The notes under the pieces are model-generated. The model ran no database searches, was not told the origin of the DNA, and worked only from the letters and a program-made list of their open reading frames with translations. Below are positions 44,306-53,424 of a DNA stretch of 64,000 nucleotides, piece by piece; positions within the stretch are counted from its first letter, which is position 1; the number at the start of each line of letters is the position of its first letter. The position numbers and the translations under genes are program-made. Source of the DNA: Deltaproteobacteria bacterium (GTDB lineage: Bacteria > Desulfobacterota > Desulfuromonadia > Desulfuromonadales > BM103); NCBI GenBank assembly GCA_024279915.1, contig JAJRRB010000076.1, forward strand, positions 1 to 64,000, written 5' to 3'.

Positions 44306-44481
44306 TCCCCTGCCGCCATTGCGGTGAAGAATTCGATCCTGATAACTTACCGGATGATCCGGCTGTTCAGGCTGGCATGATCCTGGCCGAAGAGCGCTAT
44401 GACGATGCTGGCAAGGTTTGTGCGAACTGTCTGGCAAATCGTGGCCGCTTGGCGATGATGTATGATCCGAGCTGTCATTAA
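44299..44481 (+). CDS. Small zinc-ribbon-like protein coupled to hemH
   Basis: A 60-residue protein with CRHCGEEF at residues 5-8 and CANC at about 41-44, giving a CX2C...CX2C zinc site. Its ATG lies inside the last codons of hemH, so it is probably coupled. Unrecognised function; a cofactor-handling or regulatory accessory of the haem operon is possible. Confidence 0.65.
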   Translation: MLIPCRHCGEEFDPDNLPDDPAVQAGMILAEERYDDAGKVCANCLANRGRLAMMYDPSCH

Positions 44482-44709
44482 GTAAAGAGGCGGAGATCAA
44501 TGAGAACTCCGATAAAGTTCAAAACCCCCTATTCTGACACAGAGGGAAATGGCTTCTTATTGATAGAAGCGAATTCAAGTTGCAGAATAAAGGTCAGTAG
44601 GGTGCTATTCCTTGGTGGCTTTACCTATTGAATCTCAAATTTGCTTTTGTGTTATAGTGGATCTACCTCAATAGCAAAAGAGGTCTAAAAGGAAGAGGAG
44701 GAAGATCTT

Positions 44710-44760
44710 ATGCCAGTCTCTGATCCACCTGACCATTTAGAGGAAATCTCATCAAGCTGA
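44710..44760 (+). CDS. Possible 16-residue peptide ORF with strong ribosome site
   Basis: GGAAGAGGAGGAAGATCTT precedes an ATG and a 17-codon frame (MPVSDPPDHLEEISSS, then TGA). The ribosome site is far better than chance and the small frame is followed by two hairpins and a terminator, so this looks like a short independent transcription unit. It may be a leader peptide, a small protein or the relic of a larger gene. Confidence 0.4.
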   Translation: MPVSDPPDHLEEISSS

Positions 44761-44775
44761 AAAACAAAAATATTT

Positions 44776-44822
44776 GGATCGCTGAGGTCTCGTGATCCAT
44801 CAAAGGTTCCCACGACGGGAAC
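44776..44822 (+). ncRNA. Two consecutive hairpins downstream of the small ORF
   Basis: GGATC/GATCC (44776-44780 and 44794-44798) and GTTCCC/GGGAAC (44806-44811 and 44817-44822). With the terminator at 44847 they give a three-hairpin layout reminiscent of a small RNA. No known family was recognised. Confidence 0.3.
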
Positions 44823-44846
44823 ACTCGCAGAAAGAAGTAAACATAG

Positions 44847-44875
44847 AACGCCCCAGGAAAATCTGGGGCGTTTTT
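44847..44875 (+). terminator. Rho-independent terminator of the small unit
   Basis: ACGCCCCAG (44848-44856) pairs with CTGGGGCGT (44863-44871) followed by TTTTC. A strong canonical terminator with no long gene in front of it on this strand since hemH's partner at 44481. Confidence 0.88.
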
Positions 44876-45027
44876 CTATTTATCAGGGTCAATAAAAATT
44901 TTGCATTTTGGCGAATCTGGAACCTTCAAATCAATACGAGAGGATTACTAGTAAACCGGATGACTGGATTCGGACCAGTGCCCCTTCCTGCTCCCGACGC
45001 AGGTCCAGTGACAAAAGTAACCAGTAG

Positions 45028-46605
45028 TTACGAACGCGGCACAGTGAAATGCACTTGAGTCCCTTCACCTAAAATGCTTTTCACCTCGATTTCACCACCA
45101 TGAGCTTCGACAATTTCCCTAACGATGTTCATCCCCAACCCTAACCCCCTTATAGTCTTATCGTTTGTTTTGGCGCGGTAAAACTTGTCAAAAACCCTCT
45201 CAACTTGAACCTTACTCATGCCAATACCGCTATCGACCACAGAAAAGCGTAGTCTGTCTACCTTTGTTTCTGCCACCAGTTCAACCAAACTACCATCGGG
45301 AGAATACTTTACCGCATTGCTGAGCAGGTTATCCAACACTTGAACGATTCTCCCTTCATCGATAATTACTGATTCTGGAAAATCGTCATCCGTATGCAAG
45401 CTGAAAACATGTTGCGGTGCGGTGTGCTCAAAACTAGCAACCACATTGGCAATTGTTTTGCGAATTTGTGTTGGTTTTTTACGCAGGTTCAAACCATAAC
45501 CTTTCTCGATTTTGCCAATATCGAGCAGGTCATCAATGATGCGTGACAGCATCTCAGCTTTTTCAATTATTATGTTGAGGTATTTGTCTTTCTTGTCCTT
45601 TGAGGCGTGGGCAAAGCCCTGTGGGTTGAGTAGCAGTTCAGCGTAGCCGACGATGGTTCCTAGCGGTGTGTTCAGCTCATGTGCTGCGATTGAAATGAAT
45701 TCACTTTTAAGTTGATCACTTCTTAATAATGCTGACATTGCTCGTTTGTGATTGATCGCCAGTGCAGTCAGGTCGGCAGCTGACTTTATTAGCTCCAGCT
45801 CGAATGGACCTGGCTCGCGCGGCTCGGTATAGTAGATGGCAAAGGTGCCGAGGACTTCTCCATCATTGGAGAAGATTGGCTGAGACCAGCAGGAGCGCAA
45901 TTCGGTTTTTTTGATCAATCGATGCGCTTTTGCCCAGTACGGATGATTGAGAATGTCGGCAACCACTACTCGGCGCTTGTAAAACGCCGCCGCTCCGCAA
46001 GACCCGACCTTGTCACCAATTTCCATCCCGTCGATTGCATCATTGTAAAAATCAGGGAGACTCGGTGCTGCGATTTTGTGTAATGTTCCAGCCGTAGAGT
46101 TGAGCTGTAATATAGAACACAATAAGCCCTCTTCAACGGTCTCTATCGATTCAACGATCGCTGTACAAACCTCTTCCAGAGAGCGATTTAGGTACAACAA
46201 TTCCAGTATGCGTGTTTGCCCCTGTTGTAGAAGTTCCTGGCGCCTCTGATCGGTTACATCCACCATCGTTGCAACTACGGCCTCACAGCTTCCATTGGTA
46301 TTGTGCGCAACAGTAATGTTGGTGTCGCCCCAAATCGTTTTGCCAGACTTTGTCATGTAGCGTTTACGAAAGGTTAGATTGTCTAGGTCACCATCAATTA
46401 GTTGGCGCCGTTCACGCAGTTCGCGTTCTTTATCATCAATGTGGCATAAATCGGCCGCAGCCAGTGACGCTAACTCTGTTTCTTTATAGCCGACAAAGTC
46501 ACGAAAAGCGGCATTAGATCCTGTGATACGCCCCTCACCATCAGTGATTTCGATCCCAATAGTCGGGTTGGCAAAGACGGCTTGTTCTACAATCTGGTCA
46601 CGCAT
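45028..46605 (-). CDS. PAS-GAF sensor histidine kinase
   Basis: A 525-residue soluble kinase. A PAS domain (about 5-125: FANPTIGIEITDGEGRITGSNAAFRDFVGY) with PAC motif VATMVDVTDQRRQ, then a GAF domain (about 140-295: LLCSILQL, SCGAAAFYKRRVVVADI, RSCWSQPI). The kinase core has IAAHELNTPLGTIVGYAELL with the phospho-His, N box NLLSNAVKYSPDG, DSGIGM and GLGLGMNIV. The ATG at 46605 with GAGGGG upstream is preferred over a GTG 9 bp earlier. No cognate regulator is adjacent, so it is an orphan kinase here. Confidence 0.92.
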   Translation of the reverse strand: MRDQIVEQAVFANPTIGIEITDGEGRITGSNAAFRDFVGYKETELASLAAADLCHIDDKERELRERRQLIDGDLDNLTFRKRYMTKSGKTIWGDTNITVAHNTNGSCEAVVATMVDVTDQRRQELLQQGQTRILELLYLNRSLEEVCTAIVESIETVEEGLLCSILQLNSTAGTLHKIAAPSLPDFYNDAIDGMEIGDKVGSCGAAAFYKRRVVVADILNHPYWAKAHRLIKKTELRSCWSQPIFSNDGEVLGTFAIYYTEPREPGPFELELIKSAADLTALAINHKRAMSALLRSDQLKSEFISIAAHELNTPLGTIVGYAELLLNPQGFAHASKDKKDKYLNIIIEKAEMLSRIIDDLLDIGKIEKGYGLNLRKKPTQIRKTIANVVASFEHTAPQHVFSLHTDDDFPESVIIDEGRIVQVLDNLLSNAVKYSPDGSLVELVAETKVDRLRFSVVDSGIGMSKVQVERVFDKFYRAKTNDKTIRGLGLGMNIVREIVEAHGGEIEVKSILGEGTQVHFTVPRS

Positions 46606-46908
46606 GGCCCTCACCCCTCTTTAAAATCGTACTGTTGATTAGCTCGCCTTGGTCTTTAGCTCAAAACCAAAACGTCCACCCTCGACAACACGAAGATGGA
46701 TGATAAGAACCCCTGTGGATTTCTCACCCTCTTCTTTAACTGGGCTGTCTCGTGATTGAGACTCCTGGCTTTGCGTCCTCAAGTCACCCTGAGTTTGCTA
46801 CTGTTGGAGAGCTGTGCCAAAAAGTTACTAAAGAACAGTGTTTTACGCAATAGATTTAACAGTTGAACGGGATTATGCCTATCTAATTGTCGAGTGTGTT
46901 GTTGTTGA

Positions 46909-46960
46909 CTCCTCACGGGACTCAAAAGAGGAGAGCGTCCACCTGCACCCGGAGCAGGTG
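46909..46960. other. Two adjacent hairpins in a 480-bp gene-free stretch
   Basis: CTCCTC/GAGGAG (46910-46934 overall) and CACCTGC/GCAGGTG (46940-46946 and 46954-46960). No T-run follows on either strand. The stretch 46606-47090 has no gene. The hairpins could belong to an untranslated RNA or a double terminator; this is unresolved. Confidence 0.35.
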
Positions 46961-47035
46961 CGCTAACTCCTTCTTAAAACTCATGACTTATCAGAAACTA
47001 TTAGCAAGGAGCTTTTCGCAACAAGATTAAAATCC

Positions 47036-47063
47036 TTTACAATTAATCCAATGCGACTATGAT
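47036..47063 (+). promoter_or_regulatory. Sigma70-type promoter for the small membrane protein
   Basis: TTTACA (47036-47041), 16-bp spacer, TATGAT (47058-47063), leaving a leader of about 20 bp before the ATG at 47091. Confidence 0.55.
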
Positions 47064-47090
47064 TGGCCCTTCTTAACGAAGGAGGGGTTT

Positions 47091-47411
47091 ATGTTTGACA
47101 TGGTCAGTGGAATGTTTTGTTTTGTAACAGCAATGGTAAGTTTCTTGTATGGAACAAGAATTTGCTGGGTTTGCGGGAAACGATGTAGTTTTGAGGTAAG
47201 CCCTGCGGAAAGAAAACGAATCCTAAAATCAAATATGCCTAGTGGCTTTGCTGTCTATCTTTTTGGATTTTTCGTTGTTTTCAGCACAATCTTAAACGGT
47301 ATATTAACAATTATCATCACATCACTTATCAGTGCCTTCCTGCTTTCGCACTTTGTGATTTCAATGGCTATGCCTACATTAAAAAGAAACCCTTCAAGTC
47401 ACACCGATTGA
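47091..47411 (+). CDS. Small two-helix membrane protein, unknown
   Basis: A 106-residue protein with an excellent GAAGGAGGGG ribosome site. Hydrophobic segments lie at about 5-22 and 50-92 (probably two helices in the latter). CWVCGKRC at about 25-32 offers a CX2CX3C pattern after the first segment. The family was not recognised. It has its own promoter and a downstream terminator, so it is a single-gene unit. Confidence 0.6.
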   Translation: MFDMVSGMFCFVTAMVSFLYGTRICWVCGKRCSFEVSPAERKRILKSNMPSGFAVYLFGFFVVFSTILNGILTIIITSLISAFLLSHFVISMAMPTLKRNPSSHTD

Positions 47412-47518
47412 CTTCTTAAGGCTGCAGTAATAGATGAAATGCCCACCAGGTATCGATAGGTTTATTCACCCAGTGAATGTTCTTGAGTAACTAAACAAAA
47501 GGCAAAACACAATGATAC

Positions 47519-47552
47519 AGCCAGGTCATTTTAAACCTGGCCGTTAGTTTTT
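47519..47552 (+). terminator. Terminator of the small membrane protein gene
   Basis: CCAGGT (47521-47526) and ACCTGG (47535-47540), flanked by one more pair, then CCGTTAGTTTTTC. Confidence 0.6.
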
Positions 47553-47577
47553 CGCACGACTCATCACGCGTATCGCT

Positions 47578-48471
47578 TTAAAGGTCTAAACTTTTAAGAT
47601 TTTCCAGAAGCTCTGTTTGCTCATCACTCAACTCCTTAGGCACTTCAACTTCGATGATGGCATAAAGGTCTCCAGCCTGTTGTCCTGAACGTCCAGGAAC
47701 GCCAACCCCCTTGAGCCTGACCTTGCTGCCATTCTGCGTGCCTGGTTTTATTTTGATGCGTTTGGCATCCTCCAGAGTTTTCACCTCTACGGATGTGCCA
47801 AGGCAGGCCCCTGTAAAGGGGATTTTGACAGTTGTATAGAGATCACTCTCCTCGCGACGAAAGTGAGGATGTTTGGTAATGTTGATCTCCAGCATCAAAT
47901 CGCCACTTGGTCCGCCATTCTGTCCCGCCCCGCCTTTCCCCGAAATACGCAGCTTCTGACCAGGTTCGATACCAGCCGGAATACGAACCTGTAACTGTTC
48001 ATTCTGGCCGTTACGATCGAGATCAACCCGTCGTTCTCCACCGAGCACTGCCTGACGGAAAGGAATAGTGATCTGCATCAGATAATCCTGACCTTTTCTG
48101 GGCCGAGGACGCTGGTGACCACCGCAACCTTGATGACCTCCTCTGTTGCCGAAAATCTGGCCGAAAACGTCATCACCCCCAAAGCCAAATTCACGAAAAA
48201 TATCGCCAAGGTCGGCGTTGCGGAAGATGTCTTCCTGGGAAAAGCGTTGATGAAAAGCAGCATCGCCGTACTGGTCGTATTGCTGTTTCTTTTCCGCATC
48301 CGAAAGCACTGCGTAAGCTTCGGTGATTTCCTTGAAGCGTTCTTCTGCTTTCTTGTCATCAGGGTTCTTATCAGGATGGAACTTCATTGCCAGTTTACGA
48401 TAAGCTTTTTTGATCTGGTCGGCGCCGGCAGTTTTTTCCAGGCCGAGGGCGGCATAGTAATCTTTGGCCAT
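47578..48471 (-). CDS. DnaJ/CbpA-like co-chaperone without zinc finger
   Basis: A 297-residue class II J protein. The J domain (1-70) has DYYAALGLEKTAGADQIKKAYRKLAMKFHPDKNPDD with the essential HPD. A Gly/Phe-rich linker follows (about 78-110: FGFGGDDVFGQIFGNRGG), then two CTD beta domains (YLMQITIPFRQAVLGGERRV, VRIPAGIEPGQKLRI, DLYTTVKIPFTGACLG). The four CXXCXGXG zinc motifs of DnaJ are absent, which places it with CbpA/DjlA-type proteins that stimulate DnaK. AAGGAAAG precedes the ATG. Confidence 0.9.
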   Translation of the reverse strand: MAKDYYAALGLEKTAGADQIKKAYRKLAMKFHPDKNPDDKKAEERFKEITEAYAVLSDAEKKQQYDQYGDAAFHQRFSQEDIFRNADLGDIFREFGFGGDDVFGQIFGNRGGHQGCGGHQRPRPRKGQDYLMQITIPFRQAVLGGERRVDLDRNGQNEQLQVRIPAGIEPGQKLRISGKGGAGQNGGPSGDLMLEINITKHPHFRREESDLYTTVKIPFTGACLGTSVEVKTLEDAKRIKIKPGTQNGSKVRLKGVGVPGRSGQQAGDLYAIIEVEVPKELSDEQTELLENLKSLDL

Positions 48472-48563
48472 TATCTTTCCTTATGATGAATTTTGAACAG
48501 GATCAATATAGTGATGAGGCAATGGAAATTCAAGGCACTAATGAGTGTATTTGTTCAAGAAAA

Positions 48564-48590
48564 GGAACAGTCCTTGTTCGGGGACAGCCC
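48564..48590 (-). repeat. REP-like element, copy 3 (inverted, divergent)
   Basis: On the minus strand GGGCTGTCCCC, four bases, AAGGACTGTTCC. It matches the two-block scheme of the copies at 13408 and 53425, with a shorter first block. It lies 4 bp from the end of the acyltransferase gene. Confidence 0.5.
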
Positions 48591-48593
48591 TGG

Positions 48594-49388
48594 CTAGTTC
48601 TCAGCTCTCCATTTGTCGAGATTCCGCTGAATGAAGTCGACGATACGTTTTTGCTCCTCCTGGCCCCGGCCAGTGATTTCCATCGGTTCGCCAAAGGCAA
48701 AGTGAACGGTGCGTGAGGGGATAACCGGTCCGAAGTCTTTGACCATTTTGCCGGCGGACCAGGCCCAGGTCAGCAAGGCAATCGGCACCACAATTGCTCC
48801 GGTTCTTTGCGCAAGCTTGATGCCGATGCTGTTGAACTTCTTCGGGTCGAAATCGACAGAGCGTGTATGTTGTGGGAAAATAATCAATGAACGCCCCTGC
48901 TTTAGACGGCGGGCGCCTTCTTCCATAACGACTTTGAAATCATCGCGAGGATTAACCCGTTCGACAACCACAGGATCCCGTACATTAACCAGGTCGCCGA
49001 AGATCGGGTAATTGACCAAGCTGCGTTTGACCACGTAGGCGAGATCAAAACCGTGAGGCATGATCAGGGAAGGCAGGGCAAATGTTTCCAGTGAACTCAT
49101 GTGGTTGCCGATGAAAATACATGGCCGGTCGATCACTTTAAGGTTCTCCAGGCCTGTTACCTGTAGTTGGCAACCGCTGGCTTCCAAAGCCTTGATTGTT
49201 CTGGCGCTGCCATCATGCCAGGCCGCAGAATCGTAATCACCTTTTCTGATTTTACGACTGTCACCCCAAACGATAAAAAAGAGTTTGTAGTAAAAAGAGA
49301 ACGTAGGGAAGAGTCGGCTCAGCAAGCTGATTTTGTGCTCAGGAGTTTGATATTCTGTGCCTTCGTAAAAACCTTTGATGTCGTTCAT
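48594..49388 (-). CDS. Lysophospholipid acyltransferase (PlsC-like)
   Basis: A 264-residue acyltransferase of the 1-acylglycerol-3-phosphate family. IFIGNHMSSLETF holds the catalytic His in an NHxxxxE variant of the HX4D motif. IIFPQHTRS replaces the usual FPEGTRS, and PIVVP-type IVVPIAL is also present. One hydrophobic segment near residue 30 suggests membrane attachment. The open frame is longer, but the ATG at 49388 with GAAGG upstream is preferred. The MFS gene ends 14 bp before it, so both are in one operon. Confidence 0.85.
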   Translation of the reverse strand: MNDIKGFYEGTEYQTPEHKISLLSRLFPTFSFYYKLFFIVWGDSRKIRKGDYDSAAWHDGSARTIKALEASGCQLQVTGLENLKVIDRPCIFIGNHMSSLETFALPSLIMPHGFDLAYVVKRSLVNYPIFGDLVNVRDPVVVERVNPRDDFKVVMEEGARRLKQGRSLIIFPQHTRSVDFDPKKFNSIGIKLAQRTGAIVVPIALLTWAWSAGKMVKDFGPVIPSRTVHFAFGEPMEITGRGQEEQKRIVDFIQRNLDKWRAEN

Positions 49389-49402
49389 AATACCTTCGGA
49401 AG

Positions 49403-50554
49403 CTATGCTGTGGAACGTGAAGTGCGAAAACGGAAAAGGATCAGTGCTGCAGCCATACTCAGACCTGCACACACAAAGAGAGTGTTGAGGCCGAACCAGT
49501 CACCAATATAGCCTAACATCAGCGACCCTGCAAAGATTCCCGCATCAAGGCCACCGGTAAAAATACCCGTGGCCTTGCCGCGGATGGCAGCCGGTTCATC
49601 GCGTATAGCCATAGTGTTCAGAAGCGGGAAAAGTAAGCCATGGCCGATTCCGGAAAGAACCCCTGCCGCACAGAGCGTGGCTTGGTTGTATGCGAACGGC
49701 AGCAGAAAAAGTCCCGCCATATATAAGACGATGCTGTAAGGGAGGATGCGGTTTTCTCCCAATCGGTCTGCCAGCCTGCCAGCGATAAATCGCACAGCGA
49801 TAGCGCCCCCTGAATAGCAGAAAAAGTAGACTGAAACAAAACCGAGATTACGCTCTTCGGCAAGTGGAGCGACAAAGCCCCCGGTTCCGGCCAGGCCGAA
49901 TCCGAACAGCAGAGCCAGAAGCCCTACCACGATGAATTTTTCTCGTCTGAGCAGGCCGAAAAATGTTGTCTGATTTTTTGCCCCCGGTTCCGGGTGGCTT
50001 TCCTGGAGTGGTTGATGGACCAGTAATGCCACCGCAGCCAGAACTCCGGCGGTGATAAAGAGACCGAAAAATCCGAAGTGTTTAAGAGTTATCTCGGCCA
50101 CAACGGGGCCAATGGCAATCCCGATCAGACCGGAGATGCCGAACATGCCGATTCCTTCGTTGAGCCGATCCTTAGGCAGGATGTCTGCCATGAAGGTAAA
50201 TACTGCAGTAAAGCAGATGGCCAGGCCGACACCATGTATGGCTCTCAATAGTAGCAAAAGTGGATAGGATGAGCCGAGCGGATCCTGAATGTAGATATAA
50301 AGAAAAGGTGAGACAACCATGAGAATGCTGCCCAAGGTGTAGCTGCGTTTACGGCCGATCCGGTCGATCATCTCTGCCACCCAGGGGCGACTGGCCGCCG
50401 AAGCGAGGGCAAATACGCCCATGACTACGCCGATATCACCCTGGCTGCCGCCGTGATCGAGGATATAGAGAGGCAACAGGAAGAAGGCGCTGAAGCTGGC
50501 AGTGTGACAGAGGTTTGCCAGTGCCATGGTCCAGAATGCAGGTGTGTAGAGCAT
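49403..50554 (-). CDS. Major facilitator superfamily transporter
   Basis: A 383-residue protein with 12 predicted helices. The loop 2-3 signature reads AEMIDRIGRKRSYTLGS (D-R-x-G-R-R/K), and a second copy after helix 8 reads AGRLADRLGENRILPYS, both classical MFS marks. Substrate unknown. Direct linkage to a lysophospholipid acyltransferase recalls LplT-Aas type pairs that import and reacylate lysophospholipids; that is a guess from gene order. Confidence 0.85.
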   Translation of the reverse strand: MLYTPAFWTMALANLCHTASFSAFFLLPLYILDHGGSQGDIGVVMGVFALASAASRPWVAEMIDRIGRKRSYTLGSILMVVSPFLYIYIQDPLGSSYPLLLLLRAIHGVGLAICFTAVFTFMADILPKDRLNEGIGMFGISGLIGIAIGPVVAEITLKHFGFFGLFITAGVLAAVALLVHQPLQESHPEPGAKNQTTFFGLLRREKFIVVGLLALLFGFGLAGTGGFVAPLAEERNLGFVSVYFFCYSGGAIAVRFIAGRLADRLGENRILPYSIVLYMAGLFLLPFAYNQATLCAAGVLSGIGHGLLFPLLNTMAIRDEPAAIRGKATGIFTGGLDAGIFAGSLMLGYIGDWFGLNTLFVCAGLSMAAALILFRFRTSRSTA

Positions 50555-50699
50555 TGAGGTTGTGTCCGGTTAAGGTTAAGTTCGCCGGTATTCTGACTTG
50601 GAGTTGGAGGGGAGTCAAGAGGCATAGATTGCTCTTTGCCACCATCGTAAAAGTGAGGTATCTTGGCAAAATTGTTTTAACACAAGGAACAGGGCTTAT

Positions 50700-53381
50700 A
50701 TGAAACAGGGATTACAGACGATTTATCTTAAAAATTATAGATTGCCAGAGTATCTGATCAATGCTGTGGACCTCCATGTTGAACTCGACCCAACGCGAAC
50801 CAGAGTGCGTGCCAGCATGCAGGTGCGAATCAACCCGGGCGCTCTCGATCATCCGAATGGTCTGCACCTGGATGGTCGGAACCTGGAGTTATTGCATGTC
50901 AAGATCGACGGTAGGGAACTATCGTCCAGCGAGTATGTTGTTGATAGCGAAAGCCTCTCGATTCCTGATGTACCGGAACGATTTGTTCTGGAGACGCTGG
51001 TCGAGATAAATCCGCAAGCCAATACCGCTCTTGAAGGACTGTACCGGGCCAGTGAGATTTTCTGTACCCAGTGTGAAGCCCAGGGCTTCCGGAAAATTAC
51101 TTATTATCCTGATCGCCCTGATGTCATGGCCCGCTACACCACAACTCTGGTTGGAGATCGCCAAACCAACCCCGTGCTTCTGTCTAATGGTAACCTGATC
51201 GATTCCGGCATTCTCGATGATGGCCGTCATTTTGCCACCTTTGAAGATCCTTTCCCGAAGCCGAGCTATCTCTTTGCCATGGTCGCCGGTCGACTCACTG
51301 CTATAGACGACAGCTTTGTCACCATGTCGGGGCGTAAAGTCAGCCTGCAGATCTTTGTCGAAGAACGTAATCGCTACAAGTGCGAGCATGCCATGGTTTC
51401 GCTGAAAAATGCCATGCGCTGGGACGAAGAAGTTTTTGGCCTGGAATACGATCTTGATGAATACAAGGTTGTTGCGGTCGATGATTTCAACATGGGCGCG
51501 ATGGAGAATAAGGGCTTGAACGTTTTTAACTCCAAGTACGTTCTGGCCAGACCTGATACAGCCACTGATGCCGACTTCCAGGGCATTGAAGGCGTGATCG
51601 GTCATGAATATTTCCATAACTGGACCGGCAATCGGGTCACCTGTCGCGACTGGTTCCAACTCAGTCTCAAGGAAGGCTTGACAGTCTTTCGCGATCAGGA
51701 GTTTTCTGCCGACATGGGCTCGCGAGCGGTCAAGAGGATTGGTGAAGTACGCTTGCTGCGGAATTTCCAGTTTCCCGAAGATGCCGGGCCGATGTCTCAC
51801 CCTGTGCGCCCCGAATCGTATATTGAGATCAATAATTTCTATACAGCGACGGTCTATAATAAGGGCGCTGAAGTCATTCGCATGTACCAGACACTGCTCG
51901 GTAAAGAGGGCTTTCGCCGGGGCCTGGATCTCTACTTTGAACGGCACGATGGCCAGGCCGTGACTACTGATGATTTCCTCGCGGCGATGACTGATGCTAA
52001 CAGCGTAGATTTAAGCCAACTCCAGCGCTGGTACAGCCAGGCCGGGACACCGGTTCTCGAAATCGACGGTTGCTACAATGAAACGACCAAAGAATTTCGG
52101 CTGACCGTGCGTCAATCTTGTCCCGACACACCCAGTTCTGATAAGCGGGGCCAGCCGGCCAAACAACCTTTTTTGATCCCTTTGCAGATTGGTCTAATTG
52201 GACCGGACGGCAGTGATCTGCCCTTGCAATTGACAGGTGAAGTCAAGCCGCAAGACTGCTCACGGACACTTAAAGTGACGCAAACTGAGCAGTTTGTTAC
52301 CTTTGTTAATGTCCCGGTTGCTCCAGTGCCTTCGCTGTTGCGTGATTTTTCGGCACCGGTCAAGGTTCGTTACCCTTACCAAAGGAATGAGCTGGCGTTC
52401 CTCTTTGCCAATGACAGCGATGCGTTCAATCGTTGGGAGGCCGGGCAACGATTGGCCACCGATGTTATTTTGGAGGGGGCTGCGCAGCTTCTGGATATGT
52501 CAGAGCAACTTAAGGCGCAACAAACAGCAAAGGCTCCTGAAGATTTTCTCGAAGCTTTCCGTATGGCCCTGCAAGACAAACAGGTTGATTCTGCCTTGCT
52601 GGCGTTGGCACTGACTCTGCCGGGTGAAATGGAGCTGGCAGAGGCGATGGGGGTTGCTGATCCTGGAGCGATCCACACCTCCAGACAAAATCTACGTAAG
52701 GCCCTGGCGTTTGAACTGAAAGACGAGCTCACTGCTGTTCTGGACGAGATGCAGGATGACGGTCTTTATTCTCTGGAGCCAGAGGCGATTGGTCGCCGCA
52801 GCCTGAAAAACCTTTGTCTGGGCTATCTGGCACTTGTTGATGTACCTGACATTCAACAGAACTGTTTTGAGCGTTTTGTAGCGGCAGATAATATGACTGA
52901 TCGCATGGCTGCACTAACCTGCCTGGTACACAACCGTCTGTCGAAGTGGGAAGAGGCGCTGGCGGCGTTTTATCACCAGTTTGAGAATGATCCTCTGGTG
53001 GTCGATAAATGGTTCACCTTACAGGCCACCTCACCACAACCAGAGACCCTTGCTGAAATCGAAGCCTTGATGGAGCATCCGGCCTTTACCATGCGCAACC
53101 CGAACCGGGTCCGCGCCCTGGTCGGTGCTTTTGCGCAAGGCAATCCTGCCCGTTTTCATGACCTGTCCGGGGCAGGGTATGCGTTCCTTGCCAACCGGGT
53201 GATTGAACTTGATGCTCTCAACCCGCAGGTAGCTGCCAGAATGATCGGCCCGTTAAGCCGTTGGCGGAGATACGACAGCGAACGACAGCGTTTGATGCGG
53301 GCACAGTTGGAACGGATTCAGGGACAAGAAAAACTCTCTGGAGATGTTGGTGAGATTGTTTCTAAGAGTTTGGTTCAATAA
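50700..53381 (+). CDS. pepN: Aminopeptidase N (M1 family)
   Basis: An 893-residue metalloprotease that removes N-terminal amino acids in the cytoplasm. The substrate-anchoring GAMENKGLNVFN and the zinc site VIGHEYFHNWTGNRV...LKEGLTVFRDQEFS (HEXXH-18-E) are intact. The N-terminal beta domain, YYPDRPDVMARYTT and the helical C-terminal domain fit the gammaproteobacterial-type PepN. AAGGA precedes the ATG. Stands alone, followed by a REP-like element. Confidence 0.96.
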   Translation: MKQGLQTIYLKNYRLPEYLINAVDLHVELDPTRTRVRASMQVRINPGALDHPNGLHLDGRNLELLHVKIDGRELSSSEYVVDSESLSIPDVPERFVLETLVEINPQANTALEGLYRASEIFCTQCEAQGFRKITYYPDRPDVMARYTTTLVGDRQTNPVLLSNGNLIDSGILDDGRHFATFEDPFPKPSYLFAMVAGRLTAIDDSFVTMSGRKVSLQIFVEERNRYKCEHAMVSLKNAMRWDEEVFGLEYDLDEYKVVAVDDFNMGAMENKGLNVFNSKYVLARPDTATDADFQGIEGVIGHEYFHNWTGNRVTCRDWFQLSLKEGLTVFRDQEFSADMGSRAVKRIGEVRLLRNFQFPEDAGPMSHPVRPESYIEINNFYTATVYNKGAEVIRMYQTLLGKEGFRRGLDLYFERHDGQAVTTDDFLAAMTDANSVDLSQLQRWYSQAGTPVLEIDGCYNETTKEFRLTVRQSCPDTPSSDKRGQPAKQPFLIPLQIGLIGPDGSDLPLQLTGEVKPQDCSRTLKVTQTEQFVTFVNVPVAPVPSLLRDFSAPVKVRYPYQRNELAFLFANDSDAFNRWEAGQRLATDVILEGAAQLLDMSEQLKAQQTAKAPEDFLEAFRMALQDKQVDSALLALALTLPGEMELAEAMGVADPGAIHTSRQNLRKALAFELKDELTAVLDEMQDDGLYSLEPEAIGRRSLKNLCLGYLALVDVPDIQQNCFERFVAADNMTDRMAALTCLVHNRLSKWEEALAAFYHQFENDPLVVDKWFTLQATSPQPETLAEIEALMEHPAFTMRNPNRVRALVGAFAQGNPARFHDLSGAGYAFLANRVIELDALNPQVAARMIGPLSRWRRYDSERQRLMRAQLERIQGQEKLSGDVGEIVSKSLVQ

Positions 53382-53424
53382 AACTCTGGCATATGGTGGT
53401 AAAGTCGTAAAATAGAGAACCACA

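Noticed and set aside
44792-45058. 88-residue frame over the small terminator
   Set aside because: It runs through a canonical rho-independent terminator and into the histidine kinase gene on the opposite strand.
48483-48716. 77-residue plus-strand frame between the DnaJ-like and acyltransferase genes
   Set aside because: It contains the REP-like element and overlaps the well-supported plsC-type gene.
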